Assembly: GCA_964022665.1 (NCBI GenBank)
Contig: CAXIDF010000004.1
Coordinates: 62,001 to 126,000, forward strand
DNA length: 64,000 nt
Direction: 5' to 3'
Source of the DNA: Haliea sp964022665
Lineage (GTDB): Bacteria > Pseudomonadota > Gammaproteobacteria > Pseudomonadales > Halieaceae
The translations under genes and the position numbers were made by a program. Below, piece after piece: positions 1-9,074 of the stretch (the stretch's first letter is position 1; each line of letters begins with the position of its first letter). The notes below the pieces were generated by a model. That model searched no databases and was not told the origin of the DNA. It saw only the letters and a list, made by a program, of their open reading frames with translations.

Positions 1-317
1 GGCATGAAGTTGTAGCAAACGGCTTTGATACCCGCACGGCCGACATTGCGGATCGAGGTCAGGTAGTTCTCGAGCAGCTGCGTGTGGTTGCCGGTACGCG
101 TTTTCAGGTCGTTGTGCAGGGGAATGCTCTCGACCACCGCCCAGTCAAGGCCCGCGGCTTCAATCTGTTGTTTGCGTTCGAGCACGTCCTCCAGCGGCCA
201 GGCCTCTCCGGTGGGAATATGGTGCAGCGAGGTGACAATACCCGTTGCCCCCGCTTGGCGGATGCTCTGAAGGCTGATCGGGTCGTTGGGGCCGAACCAG
301 CGCCATGTTTCCTGCAT
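1..317 (-). CDS. uxuA: Mannonate dehydratase, N-terminal part (runs off window start)
   Basis: Translating the minus strand from an ATG at 317 gives 105 residues beginning MQETWRWFGPNDPISLQSIR and continuing with RQAGATGIVTSLHHIP. This is the characteristic N-terminus of mannonate dehydratase UxuA. The enzyme dehydrates D-mannonate to 2-keto-3-deoxygluconate in hexuronate catabolism and is cytoplasmic. An AGGTAA ribosome binding site lies about 7 bases upstream. The gene is divergent from the oxidoreductase operon at 497. The shared intergenic region carries an operator-like 19-mer pointing towards uxuA. The rest of the gene lies outside the window. Identification is from family knowledge of the N-terminus, which is highly conserved. 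Confidence 0.9.
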   Translation of the reverse strand, partial: MQETWRWFGPNDPISLQSIRQAGATGIVTSLHHIPTGEAWPLEDVLERKQQIEAAGLDWAVVESIPLHNDLKTRTGNHTQLLENYLTSIRNVGRAGIKAVCYNFM

Positions 318-406
318 AGTCGAGTTACCTGTCAGTCGAATCGGTCCGGTTAGCTGCCGGAGACGCACATTTGTTGACATGGTCGGCTTCAATTGAGACC
401 CTAGAT

Positions 407-425
407 TGGTCCTACCACCTTGCCA
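407..425 (-). promoter_or_regulatory. Operator-like 19-mer, copy 1 (uxuA / oxidoreductase divergent region)
   Basis: Minus-strand sequence TGGCAAGGTGGTAGGACCA. The core TGGT-AGG-ACCA is a perfect palindrome of the kind bound by FadR/UxuR-type GntR regulators. CTGGCA at 426-421 could be a -35 element, with TAGGGT at 403-398 as -10 (17-base spacer), so the palindrome would sit inside the promoter spacer of uxuA. Three more copies precede other units of this cluster. The binding protein is not encoded in the window. Confidence 0.65.
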
Positions 426-496
426 GATGCCCAGTCTGCACGAGCAGGCCGGGCGAGGCAAGTCAGTGGTCCGAAAAGCCCATCAGGCGAGGTGTC

Positions 497-1651
497 ATGA
501 GTTCTACGCAGCAGGTACGCCTTGGTATCATCGGTCTGGGGAATATCGCCCAGCAGCACATAAGGCACATTGTCGGCGGTCAGGTCCCCGCGTGTCGGGT
601 AGCCGCCGTGTGCAGCCGACAGCCACACCCTATCGCCACGGAACTGGCGGTGCCCCATTTCAGCGACTACCGGGAGCTGGTCGATTCCGGGTTGTGTGAC
701 GCCGTGTTGATTGCCAGCCCCACCTTCACGCACCGGGAAGCGGGCGACTATGCGCTCAAAGCCGGCCTGCATGTGATGATGGAAAAACCGATAGGGCTCT
801 CGGTGCAGGAGGGCGAGCAGCTGCTTGCGACAGCCGGTGCAGGGCAGGTGTTTGCCGTTATGCTCAATCAGCGTGTCGACCCGCTATTCCTCACCATGCG
901 TGGCATCCTCCAACACGGTGGGCTCGGCTCCATCACCCGCTGTCAGTGGAATATGACCAACTGGTTCCGCCCGGACGTGTATTTTCAGGTGAGTGACTGG
1001 CGCGCAACATGGCGCGGAGAGGGTGGCGGGCTGTTGCTCAATCAGTGCATACACAATCTGGATATTCTGCAGTGGCTCTGCGGCATGCCGCAGCGCGTAA
1101 CCGGGTTTTGTGGTTTCGGTCGATACCACGCCATCGAAGTTGAAGACGAGGCCACGGCCTACCTTGAGTTTGAGAACGGGGCCACCGGGGTTTTCATTGG
1201 CTCAACCGGCGAGGCTCCGGGCAGCAATCGGCTGGAAATCGTGGGTGACTGCGGCAGCCTGCTGTTTGATGGCGAGCGCCTCTGGCACACACGCAACTCC
1301 CCGGCGACCTCGGTGTACAGCCATGAAACCCGTGAGATGTTCGGCATGCCCGACTGCCGGACGACTGACATCACACCCGACCGCCAGGTCAACCAGCATG
1401 CGCGCGTTCTGACGAACTTTGTGCAGAGTATTCGCAACGGCGAGGCGTTGATTGCGCCCGCCGGGGAAGGTCTGGCGTCGTTGTCGCTGGCCAACGCTAT
1501 TTTGCTCTCAGCATGGACAGGCGAGTCGGTGGACCTGCCTATCGACGCCGCGCGCTACCAGGCGGCCCTGGATGAAAAGATCCGGCATTCGAGCCTGCGC
1601 GAAAAGGCTGCGATTGAAGCCCGGGTTGATATGAGTCGTTCGTACCGCTAG
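497..1651 (+). CDS. Gfo/Idh/MocA family oxidoreductase
   Basis: The 384-residue protein starts MSSTQQVRLGIIGLGNIAQQ, a Rossmann NAD(P)-binding glycine motif (GLGNIA) right at the N-terminus. An EKP motif (MMEKPIGL) follows near residue 95, and then a substrate-domain stretch GGGLLLNQCIHNLDILQW with the family's conserved His/Asp. The ATG at 497 is chosen because AGGCGAGG precedes it; the in-frame extension upstream has no ribosome binding site and crosses the operator region. Members oxidise or reduce sugars and cyclitols, and some make 3-keto sugars. It is the first gene of an operon with the transporter, a second Gfo/Idh protein and a TonB-dependent receptor. Substrate unknown; 3-dehydrogenation of a glycoside or uronate derivative is an inference. 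Confidence 0.9.
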   Translation: MSSTQQVRLGIIGLGNIAQQHIRHIVGGQVPACRVAAVCSRQPHPIATELAVPHFSDYRELVDSGLCDAVLIASPTFTHREAGDYALKAGLHVMMEKPIGLSVQEGEQLLATAGAGQVFAVMLNQRVDPLFLTMRGILQHGGLGSITRCQWNMTNWFRPDVYFQVSDWRATWRGEGGGLLLNQCIHNLDILQWLCGMPQRVTGFCGFGRYHAIEVEDEATAYLEFENGATGVFIGSTGEAPGSNRLEIVGDCGSLLFDGERLWHTRNSPATSVYSHETREMFGMPDCRTTDITPDRQVNQHARVLTNFVQSIRNGEALIAPAGEGLASLSLANAILLSAWTGESVDLPIDAARYQAALDEKIRHSSLREKAAIEARVDMSRSYR

Positions 1652-1677
1652 TGCCACGCCATGAGAAGGGAGCGCCC

Positions 1678-3045
1678 GTGACCGTACCGAGTGTGGAAAG
1701 CCAGGCCCTGCAGGCAATTGCGGGTAAGCCACTGTTAGCACGCCTGCCGGTTTATCTGCGGATGAGTGGTCCCGGCTGGCTGCAGGGCGCAATGACCCTG
1801 GGCGGAGGCAGCGCCATTACCTCGCTGACTATTGGTGCCGTGTACGGGTACGAACTGCTGTGGGTGCAACCTGTCTCCATGCTGATCGGTTGCATCATGC
1901 TGTTTGCGCTGTCCTACCAGACCTTGAGTACCGGCGAACGCCCTTATCGCGCCATGCGCGGTCATGTGAACAGGGGCCTCGCCTGGGCGTGGGCAGCGGC
2001 GGCTCTGGCATCCAGCGTTATCTGGGGGTTTTCCCACTATCCGCTGAGCGCCGGCATGCTGGAGGAAATCATCTCGGTCGGCACCGGCTTCAGCCTGCAG
2101 GACAGCGCAGACGGTCGCCTGCGGGAAGGATTCCTGTTTTCACTCGCACTTCTGGTGTGGGCAATTTGCGCGTTTACCGCTTGGAACTATGGCGCGGGCG
2201 GGCGTCCCGTGCGAATTTTTGAAACCGCAATCAAGTTGCTGACATCCATGATTGTGCTGGCATTTGCCTGGGTGGTAGCTACCGCATCTTTCAATGGGCA
2301 GGTGGATTGGGGTGCCGCCATGGCCGGGTTTGTGCCGCGCTCGCTCCCGACTGACGCCGCGGGTGTAACCACGGTGATGGCGGCGCTTGGCACAGCCGTG
2401 GGTATCAATATGACCTTCGTGTACGGCTATACGCTGCTGGAGCGGGGTTGGGGGCGTGAGCACCGCGAGCTGGCGCGCTACGACATTGTTCTGGGTCTGG
2501 TGCTGCCCTATATCCTCGTCACCAGCCTGGTGGCCATTGCAGCCGCGGCAGCGTTTCATGGCAGCGAGCTGAATATCCAGGGCAAACTCAGCCCGGCGCA
2601 GGCGGGCCAGATGTTTGTCGATGCCGGCATGGGGCCGGCAACGGGCCGCCTGGTGTTCGCCTTAGGCGTGCTGGGCATGGCCGTCGGCTCACTGGTGATG
2701 CACATGCTGTGCTGTGGCGCTGCCGCCGCAGAACTGTTCGGCTGGAGCTTCCACTCGAGGCGCTACAGGCTGGCGCTGTTATTGCCCACGCCGGCGGTGC
2801 TGGGTGTTTTCCTCTGGTCAACCATGGGCGCCTATGTGGTGCTGCCGACCTCGGCAATTTGCGGGTTTCTATTGCCCATCGCCTACGTAGGCTGGCTGTT
2901 GCTCAACAACAAGCGCGCTTATCTCGGTGCTGACCGCCCCCGCGGCCTGCGCGCAGTTGGTTACAATAGCGCAATGTTGCTGTGCATCCTGGCGGTTCTG
3001 GCGAGCGTTGTGTACAGCACCGGGATTGCGTTGAACGTCTTCTAG
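1678..3045 (+). CDS. NRAMP-fold membrane transporter without the canonical metal-binding motifs
   Basis: A roughly 455-residue polytopic inner-membrane protein with about 11 hydrophobic segments. The first segment reads GPGWLQGAMTLGGGSAITSL and is followed by GYELLWV, which aligns with TM1 of NRAMP transporters, where DPGN supplies two metal ligands. Here that motif is LGGGS. The TM6 motif (A/M-P-H in NRAMP) is replaced by GTAVGINMTFVYGY. Substrate is therefore unlikely to be Mn/Fe in the usual mode. I chose GTG 1678 because AAGGGAG precedes it; the GTG at 1651 overlaps the previous stop and has no ribosome binding site. It lies between two Gfo/Idh genes, suggesting uptake of the cluster's carbohydrate-derived substrate (inference). 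Annotation pipelines would probably call it a divalent metal transporter. Confidence 0.8.
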   Translation: MTVPSVESQALQAIAGKPLLARLPVYLRMSGPGWLQGAMTLGGGSAITSLTIGAVYGYELLWVQPVSMLIGCIMLFALSYQTLSTGERPYRAMRGHVNRGLAWAWAAAALASSVIWGFSHYPLSAGMLEEIISVGTGFSLQDSADGRLREGFLFSLALLVWAICAFTAWNYGAGGRPVRIFETAIKLLTSMIVLAFAWVVATASFNGQVDWGAAMAGFVPRSLPTDAAGVTTVMAALGTAVGINMTFVYGYTLLERGWGREHRELARYDIVLGLVLPYILVTSLVAIAAAAAFHGSELNIQGKLSPAQAGQMFVDAGMGPATGRLVFALGVLGMAVGSLVMHMLCCGAAAAELFGWSFHSRRYRLALLLPTPAVLGVFLWSTMGAYVVLPTSAICGFLLPIAYVGWLLLNNKRAYLGADRPRGLRAVGYNSAMLLCILAVLASVVYSTGIALNVF

Positions 3046-3055
3046 GGAGCGGGTT

Positions 3056-4147
3056 TTGGTTAACATCAGGGACGGCGCGGGTTACGCGCCAACGGGCAGT
3101 GCCAGGCGGGTTGTCGACAGCGGCGAATTTGTCATCGCCGCAGCATTTCTGGATCACGGGCATATCTACGGTCAGGTGAACGGCTTGCGCGATGCGGGGG
3201 CAACGCTGAAAGCGGTGTATGACCCCGATCCCGATCGACTGCAGAAGTTTCTTGCGACCTACCCGGAGGCCCGCGCGGTGGATCGCTTTGAAGATATTCT
3301 GGATGACCCTGAAATACGGCTGGTGTGTGCGGCGGCCGTTCCCTGCAGGCGTTCGGCAGTGGGGATTCGCGTGTTGGAGGCGGGTAAGGATTATTTCACC
3401 GATAAATCCCCGTTCACCACCCTTGAGCAGCTGGCACAGGTAAGGGATGTGCTGGCGCGAACCGGCGGCAAGTACGCGGTGTACTACGCCGAGCGCCTGC
3501 ACAACGATGCCGCCTGGCGCGCAGGTGAGCTGATTGCTTCTGGCGCTATCGGCCGGGTGTTGCAGGTTCTCAACCTGGCGCCACATCGCCTCTCCCGGTC
3601 GACCCGCCCAGACTGGTTCTTTGATAAAACCGCCTACGGCGGCATTCTCACGGATATCGGTTCCCATCAGGTCGAGCAGTTCCTCACCTATGCCGGCTGC
3701 GAGGATGCCACCATCAACTACGCCCGTGTTGCCAACTTCAGTCATCCGGATAAGCCGGGGTTGGAGGACTTCGGTGAAGTGTCGATGACCGGTGATAACG
3801 GTGCATCATTCTATTGTCGCGTTGACTGGTACACCCCGGAAGGCCTGCGCACCTGGGGTGACGGTCGCACTTTCATCGTCGGCACCGAGGGTACCCTGGA
3901 ATTGCGCAAGTATCTGGACGTTACGGCGCAGGCGCCGGCGTCGAAACTGATTCTGGTCAACGCCGAAGGTGAAACTGCACAAGAGTGTCTCGGGCAAACC
4001 GGCTTTCCGTTTTTCGGCCAGCTTATTCTCGACTGCCTGCACCGCAGCGAGCACGCCATGTCGCAGGCGCATGCGCTGCGGGCCGCAGAGTTGAGCATGC
4101 AGGCACAGCGCTGGGCCGAGCAGCGCGGAGCTGTGAATCATGTCTGA
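3056..4147 (+). CDS. Gfo/Idh/MocA family oxidoreductase (DHGHIYG subfamily)
   Basis: The 363-residue protein has a Rossmann-like N-terminus in which the usual GxGxxG is replaced by FLDHGHIYGQ, followed by LKAVYDPDPDR. The EKP-like catalytic lysine is in FTDKSPFTT, and the substrate domain carries GGILTDIGSHQVEQFL. This variant glycine loop suggests a specialised subfamily. Start is a TTG at 3056 with AGGGAGCGGG a few bases upstream, 10 bases after the transporter stop, so transcriptional coupling is likely. The 3' end overlaps the next gene by 8 bases. It probably works with the first Gfo/Idh enzyme on successive or opposite redox steps of the same sugar. The specific reaction is not deducible. 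Confidence 0.85.
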   Translation: MVNIRDGAGYAPTGSARRVVDSGEFVIAAAFLDHGHIYGQVNGLRDAGATLKAVYDPDPDRLQKFLATYPEARAVDRFEDILDDPEIRLVCAAAVPCRRSAVGIRVLEAGKDYFTDKSPFTTLEQLAQVRDVLARTGGKYAVYYAERLHNDAAWRAGELIASGAIGRVLQVLNLAPHRLSRSTRPDWFFDKTAYGGILTDIGSHQVEQFLTYAGCEDATINYARVANFSHPDKPGLEDFGEVSMTGDNGASFYCRVDWYTPEGLRTWGDGRTFIVGTEGTLELRKYLDVTAQAPASKLILVNAEGETAQECLGQTGFPFFGQLILDCLHRSEHAMSQAHALRAAELSMQAQRWAEQRGAVNHV

Positions 4148-6035
4148 GCGTGTAAGCAGACGTCAGGCCGGGGCCCTGGTCGTCGCGGCGAGCCTGTCCT
4201 GCGCCGTCGCGGCAGAGGAGCTGGAAACCATTGTGGTCACCGGGAGCTATGTGCCATCGCCCTTGTCGGAACTGACCGCCTCCACGACGGTGATGGATGC
4301 CGTTGATCTACAGCGCCTGAACAAGCAGCAGCTCGGCGATGTGCTGCGCACCGTGCCCGGCGTGCTGGTGGAAGAGCAGGGTGGTGGCGGTGGCCTGACC
4401 TCGGTGTCGATCCGCGGCGGGGAGGCGAATTTCACGCAGGTGCTGCTGGACGGTGTGGCGCTGAATGACCCGACCAATTCACGTGGCGGCAGTCACGATA
4501 TCGGCAATATCAACCCGGCGACCATCGAACGTATCGAGATCGTGCGCGGTCCGCAATCGGCGGTGTACGGCTCGGATGCCATGGGTGGCGTGATCAACAT
4601 TATCAGCCGCGACCCCCGTGAACCCCGATTGCCAACGCTGCGCGCGGAGCTGGGAGAGCGTGGGTTTCAGGACATCAGCTTCACCTCGGCTGTGACCGCG
4701 GGTGACCTGGGTGTCGCGCTCGATTTGAGCTCGCGCAACGGCGCGGAAGCAGTGGCGGGCAGCGAACGCGACCTGGACAGCGCCGGCTTGCGAGTGCGCT
4801 GGCAGCCGCATGCGAATCACGACCTGGGCTTGCAGCTGAGCCACAGGGAGGGTGAACGCCGCAGTTACCCGGAGCAGAGCGGCGGCCCGCTGTTCGCCAC
4901 CAGCGACGCGCTGGATAGTGCGGACTTTCGTAACACCACCGCGGCGTTGGTCTGGGATGCGCAGTTCAGTGACATGTGGCAGAGCCGGATCGCGGGCAGC
5001 CACTTTACCCAGTCGGAAGACTATCGCTCGCCCGGCGTAGCGCCCTACACCAACGTGCCGCCCAACGGCAGCGACACGGAGTTCACGCGCGATCAGCTGA
5101 ACTGGGTGAACACGTTTAGCCTCGCAGAGGCCTATGCTGTTAGCGTTGGCGCCGATTATCGCGATGAGCGCGGTGACAGTGAGGGCTACCTGGACGTTGG
5201 CGTGACGTTGCCAACGGACTACGCGCTCTCACGCACCACGACCGGCGCGTTCGTGGATCTGCGGGCGCGACCGGTGAGTGCCCTGCTGCTGCAGGCGAGC
5301 CTGCGCCGTGATGAGCCAGATGGCTTCGCGGCCGAGAACACAACACGGCTGGGGGCCCGCTATACGGTGTCACCCTCGCTGACTGCGCTTGCAAACTGGG
5401 GGCAGGGCTTCAAATTGCCCAGCTTTTTTGCCCTTGGGCACGCGCTGGTGGGTAATCCCGACCTGATGCCGGAAACGGTTGAGGCCTGGGATGTCGGTGT
5501 GGAATGGCAGGCGCTCGCATCCCTGCGTATTACGGCAACGGGCTTTGTCAACCAGTACCAGAACCTGATCGATTTCGACCCGGCGGCGTTCACCAACGTC
5601 AACCGTCGTGAGGTGGAGAGCAGGGGGGCGGAATGGCTGCTGCGCTGGGCGCCCCTTGAGCGCGTCTCGCTGCAAGTGCATGCGACGTATACCGATATCG
5701 ACGTTGTCGGTGAGGACACCGCGCTCCTGGGGCGTCCGGAGTGGAAGGGCGGTGCCTGGCTGGACTGGGCGTTCATGCCGCGCTGGCGCACGGGGTTCAA
5801 CCTGGAATGGAATGGGGAGGTGCCTTCCGCCTCCCTGCATACGGGGCAGACGGTGGTGAGTACGCTCAATGATTACCAGCGTCTTGATTGGCGTGTCCAC
5901 TGGCGTGCAAGGCCAGCCCTGAGCGCCGAGCTCGCCGTCGACAACCTGCTGGATGAGCGCTATCAAACGGCGGTTGGTTTCCCGGCAGCGGGTCGGACCG
6001 TGCGCGTGGCGCTGGTCTGGCGCTTGGGCGCGTGA
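4140..6035 (+). CDS. TonB-dependent outer-membrane receptor, BtuB-like
   Basis: A 631-residue protein with a signal peptide (about residues 1-25) and a TonB box-like ETIVVTGS just after it. A plug domain follows (LGDVLRTVPGVLVEEQ, SIRGGEANFTQVLLDGV, IERIEIVRGPQSAVYGSDAMGGVINI). The C-terminal beta-barrel ends with an aromatic-poor VRVALVWRLGA strand. This size is typical of BtuB/vitamin-like receptors rather than the 750-900-residue SusC-type or FecA-type proteins. It takes a substrate across the outer membrane using TonB energy. Its start overlaps the stop of the upstream oxidoreductase, so it belongs to the same operon, and in this setting it more likely imports an oligosaccharide or glycoside than cobalamin (inference). 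Confidence 0.92.
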   Translation: MSERVSRRQAGALVVAASLSCAVAAEELETIVVTGSYVPSPLSELTASTTVMDAVDLQRLNKQQLGDVLRTVPGVLVEEQGGGGGLTSVSIRGGEANFTQVLLDGVALNDPTNSRGGSHDIGNINPATIERIEIVRGPQSAVYGSDAMGGVINIISRDPREPRLPTLRAELGERGFQDISFTSAVTAGDLGVALDLSSRNGAEAVAGSERDLDSAGLRVRWQPHANHDLGLQLSHREGERRSYPEQSGGPLFATSDALDSADFRNTTAALVWDAQFSDMWQSRIAGSHFTQSEDYRSPGVAPYTNVPPNGSDTEFTRDQLNWVNTFSLAEAYAVSVGADYRDERGDSEGYLDVGVTLPTDYALSRTTTGAFVDLRARPVSALLLQASLRRDEPDGFAAENTTRLGARYTVSPSLTALANWGQGFKLPSFFALGHALVGNPDLMPETVEAWDVGVEWQALASLRITATGFVNQYQNLIDFDPAAFTNVNRREVESRGAEWLLRWAPLERVSLQVHATYTDIDVVGEDTALLGRPEWKGGAWLDWAFMPRWRTGFNLEWNGEVPSASLHTGQTVVSTLNDYQRLDWRVHWRARPALSAELAVDNLLDERYQTAVGFPAAGRTVRVALVWRLGA

Positions 6036-6081
6036 CACGCCGCAGGCAGAGCGGAAACGAATAATACGGTATGGGTCAATT

Positions 6082-8931
6082 ATGAAAAAAGTGCTGCTTG
6101 CGGTTTTGGCTGGGTCCCTCGCGGCGGGGGGGTGGTGGTGGTTTGAGTTGCGGCGGGGTGCCGCTGGCGTCGAAGAGGGGCGTGACGATTTCTACCAGAC
6201 CCTGGATAACGATCCGGCGCCCGTCCTCACGCCCGCTGAAGCCCTGCAGCGGTTCCGCATCGCCCCGGGATTTGCCGTTGAGCTGGTCGCCGCGGAACCA
6301 TTGGTCGAAGATCCCGTTGCCATGACGTGGGATGAGTTCGGCCGTCTGTATGTTGTGGAGATGCGCAGCTACATGCCGGACGCCTACGGCAATGGCAAGG
6401 ATGAGCCCGTGGGCCGTATCGTGCGCCTGACGGATACAGACGGTGACGGTCGCATGGATGAGTCTGTTGCCTTTCTGGAAAAACTGGTCAATCCGCGCGC
6501 GGTCGCGGTGACCAACGCCGGTATCCTGGTCGGCGAACCACCGAACCTCTGGCTCTGTGAGATGCCGAGGGCGGACGCCACCTGCGAGCATCCCCGGCGT
6601 ATTGGCGACTACGCACCCAACTTTGATGAGGGTAATGTCGAGCATCTCGAGAATGGCCTGGTCGCCGGTCTCGACAACTGGCTGTACAACGCCAAATCCA
6701 GCCGCAGCTTCCGCTTGCAGGGCGACCGGCTGACCGTTCGCGAAGGGCCCAACCGCGGTCAGTGGGGCATGGACTTCGATGATCGCGGGCGTTTTTTCTA
6801 CAACCACAACTCCACCTGGCTGCAGGCTGACTTCGTTACCGGTGAAGATCTGGTCACCGCGGAGGGGGTTGGCGGTCACGCCGGAATCGGTGTCAACCTG
6901 ACGGATCCCAGTGAAGTGTTCTCCGTGCGCGTCAACCCCGGGGTCAACCGCGCCTACCTCGAGGGGACGCTGCGCCCCGATGGCCGGCTGCACAAGGCGA
7001 CCGGGGTAAGCGGGCTCGCGGTATACCGGGGCGACCAGTTCGGCCCGGCGTATGCCAACGATGTATTCGTGCCCGAAGTTGCGGCAAACGTCGTGGCCCA
7101 CCTGCGCATCCATGAGGAAGGTATCAACCTGCGCGCAGAGCACGTCCTGTACCCCGATGAGCAATGGGGCGAGCGCGAGTTCCTGGGGTCCACGGACGAG
7201 CGCTTCCGACCTGTCGATGCGATGAACGGGCCGGACGGCAATCTCTACGTTATCGACATGTATCGCGGCATCGTGCAGGACACCCAGTATCTCACTGATG
7301 AACTGCGCGAGCAGATTCTGCAGCGCAAGCTCGACAAACCACTGGGCATGGGCCGCATCTGGAGGATCGTGCGCAGCGATCGCGCAGCCGCCAGCAGCGT
7401 GCCGGACTTCGCCGCCGCGGGCGGTGAGGAACTCGTCGAGCTGCTCGGAAGTAGCAACGGTTGGGTGCGAGAGACGGCCCAGCGCCTTTTGCTCGCGCGC
7501 GACGAGCCACTCGCCGCAGCGCTCAGCCGGGTTGCACGCGGCAACGACAGCAAGGCCGCCCTGCATGCCCTGTGGGCACTGGCTGGCCGCGAAGAATTGC
7601 AGCGCGATCTGGTAATGGAGGTCGCGCAGGGGCAAGACCCCTGGCGGCAGGTGCAGGCGCTCAGGGCCGGTGGCGAACTGCTTTCTGCCGAGGATATGCT
7701 GGCGCTCGCCGGTAGTCTCGCGCAGGCGCCAGAGCGGGTACAGATGCAGCTGGCCCTGGCACTTGGTCGCTACGCCGAGCGTGACGCTGTGCGCGATCAG
7801 TTGCGGCAGGCGCTTACTGCACACATCGACAGTGTGTACGTCAGACAGGCGGTGATCCGCGCGGTTACGGGTCAGGAAATGGCGTTCCTGTCGACCGTTC
7901 TGACCGACCCGGCCTTTGCCGATGAGAGTTCCGCAAAGGCGGAGGTGCTGGGTACCCTGGCGGTGAATGCTTACCGATACCTGCGCGGCGACCTGCAATC
8001 GACCGAACCGGCCAACCCCGAACTGAACGCGCTGCTGGAGCGGGTGGCGAGTGCCGATGGCGATCGTGTCTGGCAACAGATCGCCATGTTGCAGGCGCTC
8101 CGTGGCCTGACCCAGCACACCGGTTTCGAGCCGGCCCATCTGGCCGAAGTGCCCCCTATTTTTGCCATCGGTGATGATGCGCTGAGTGATTCGCTGAGTG
8201 AGGCGCGACTGTCTGGACGTCGTGCCTTTACCTGGCCCGGGGATTTGCTGGCGCAGGGCATTGAGCCACTGACGGCGGAACAGCGTCGCTTGATGCAACG
8301 CGGTGAAACCTTTTACGTCCAGTGCGCATCCTGTCACGGCGCCGACGGTGCGGGCATTGCCGGGCTGGCCCCCGCGCTTGCCGGCGCCGAGTGGGTAACG
8401 GGCCCGCCGGAGTGGCTGGGACGCATTATCCTGCAGGGCCTGGTGGGTCCCCTGGAAGTGAACGGTGAAAGTTTCAACGGCGTCATGCCCGCGCACGGAC
8501 ACCTGCCCGAGTTGACCGATGAGGTGCTGGCCGGGCTGATGACCTACCTGCGTCGTGCCTGGGGCAATGCCGCTGATGCGGTCTCCGTGGAGCAGGCGGC
8601 GAGTATTCGCGCCAGCAGTGCAGGGCGCAACCAGCCCTGGACGGTGGAGGCACTGCGCGAAGTGCCGGTGGATCGTGGCTTCGGGCCTTTCCTGGGTCAG
8701 TACTCGGTGAGCTTCATTACCATCACGATCAGCGAGCAGGCTGAGGGTCTGCACATGGAGGCGACCATGCAGGGTGGGGGGCTTCTGACGCAGCTGGACG
8801 ACACTGTGTTCGTTGCGGGCAGTGGTGAAGACAGCGTGAAACTGGAGTTTGTGGTCGAGAGCGACGGAACTGTGGAGACCCTGATCATCTACCGGGGTGA
8901 CCAGCGAATTCCGGCAAGCCGCAAGGGTTGA
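6082..8931 (+). CDS. PVC-type membrane-bound dehydrogenase with HEAT-like region and C-terminal cytochrome c
   Basis: A 949-residue exported protein. N-terminal hydrophobic anchor MKKVLLAVLAGSLAAGGWWW. Residues about 45-430 form a beta-propeller of the type found in planctomycete PVC-type dehydrogenases (FRIAPGFAVELVAAEPLVEDP, WDEFGRLYVVEM, TDGDGRMDE, NGPDGNLYVIDMYRG). Residues about 430-700 are helical and HEAT-like. A class I cytochrome c domain has the haem motif C748-A-S-C-H752 and a candidate axial Met in NGVMPAHGH. The last 80 residues match nothing I know. Such proteins are abundant in Planctomycetes/Verrucomicrobia and are thought to oxidise sugars or alcohols, passing electrons to the respiratory chain. 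Start at 6082 is set by the signal/anchor sequence; the ribosome binding site is weak. Sits 46 bases after the receptor. Confidence 0.88.
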   Translation: MKKVLLAVLAGSLAAGGWWWFELRRGAAGVEEGRDDFYQTLDNDPAPVLTPAEALQRFRIAPGFAVELVAAEPLVEDPVAMTWDEFGRLYVVEMRSYMPDAYGNGKDEPVGRIVRLTDTDGDGRMDESVAFLEKLVNPRAVAVTNAGILVGEPPNLWLCEMPRADATCEHPRRIGDYAPNFDEGNVEHLENGLVAGLDNWLYNAKSSRSFRLQGDRLTVREGPNRGQWGMDFDDRGRFFYNHNSTWLQADFVTGEDLVTAEGVGGHAGIGVNLTDPSEVFSVRVNPGVNRAYLEGTLRPDGRLHKATGVSGLAVYRGDQFGPAYANDVFVPEVAANVVAHLRIHEEGINLRAEHVLYPDEQWGEREFLGSTDERFRPVDAMNGPDGNLYVIDMYRGIVQDTQYLTDELREQILQRKLDKPLGMGRIWRIVRSDRAAASSVPDFAAAGGEELVELLGSSNGWVRETAQRLLLARDEPLAAALSRVARGNDSKAALHALWALAGREELQRDLVMEVAQGQDPWRQVQALRAGGELLSAEDMLALAGSLAQAPERVQMQLALALGRYAERDAVRDQLRQALTAHIDSVYVRQAVIRAVTGQEMAFLSTVLTDPAFADESSAKAEVLGTLAVNAYRYLRGDLQSTEPANPELNALLERVASADGDRVWQQIAMLQALRGLTQHTGFEPAHLAEVPPIFAIGDDALSDSLSEARLSGRRAFTWPGDLLAQGIEPLTAEQRRLMQRGETFYVQCASCHGADGAGIAGLAPALAGAEWVTGPPEWLGRIILQGLVGPLEVNGESFNGVMPAHGHLPELTDEVLAGLMTYLRRAWGNAADAVSVEQAASIRASSAGRNQPWTVEALREVPVDRGFGPFLGQYSVSFITITISEQAEGLHMEATMQGGGLLTQLDDTVFVAGSGEDSVKLEFVVESDGTVETLIIYRGDQRIPASRKG

Positions 8932-8946
8932 CGCCCAACCCCGCGG

Positions 8947-8967
8947 CCCGCGCCACATGTGCGCGGG
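8947..8967 (+). terminator. GC-rich hairpin after the PVC-dehydrogenase gene
   Basis: CCCGCGC at 8947-8953 pairs perfectly with GCGCGGG at 8961-8967 around a 7-base loop, 16 bases after the stop codon. There is no T-tract, so it may be a 3'-end stabiliser or Rho-associated rather than a classical terminator. Confidence 0.35.
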
Positions 8968-9006
8968 GCGGATGGGGCTTGCCTTTGCATTCCCGGCGAT
9001 GCATAT

Positions 9007-9025
9007 TGGCAAGGTGGTAAGACCA
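9007..9025 (+). promoter_or_regulatory. Operator-like 19-mer, copy 2 (TIM-barrel gene)
   Basis: TGGCAAGGTGGTAAGACCA, differing from copy 1 at a single position. TTGGCA (9006-9011) may double as the -35 element. The site is about 50 bases upstream of the Tat-exported TIM-barrel gene and points towards it. The palindromic core is TGGT-AAG-ACCA. Confidence 0.65.
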
Positions 9026-9074
9026 AAACAAGTCGTTGCGTCAATCAAGAGGCGCACCCCGGGGGATGAGAATA

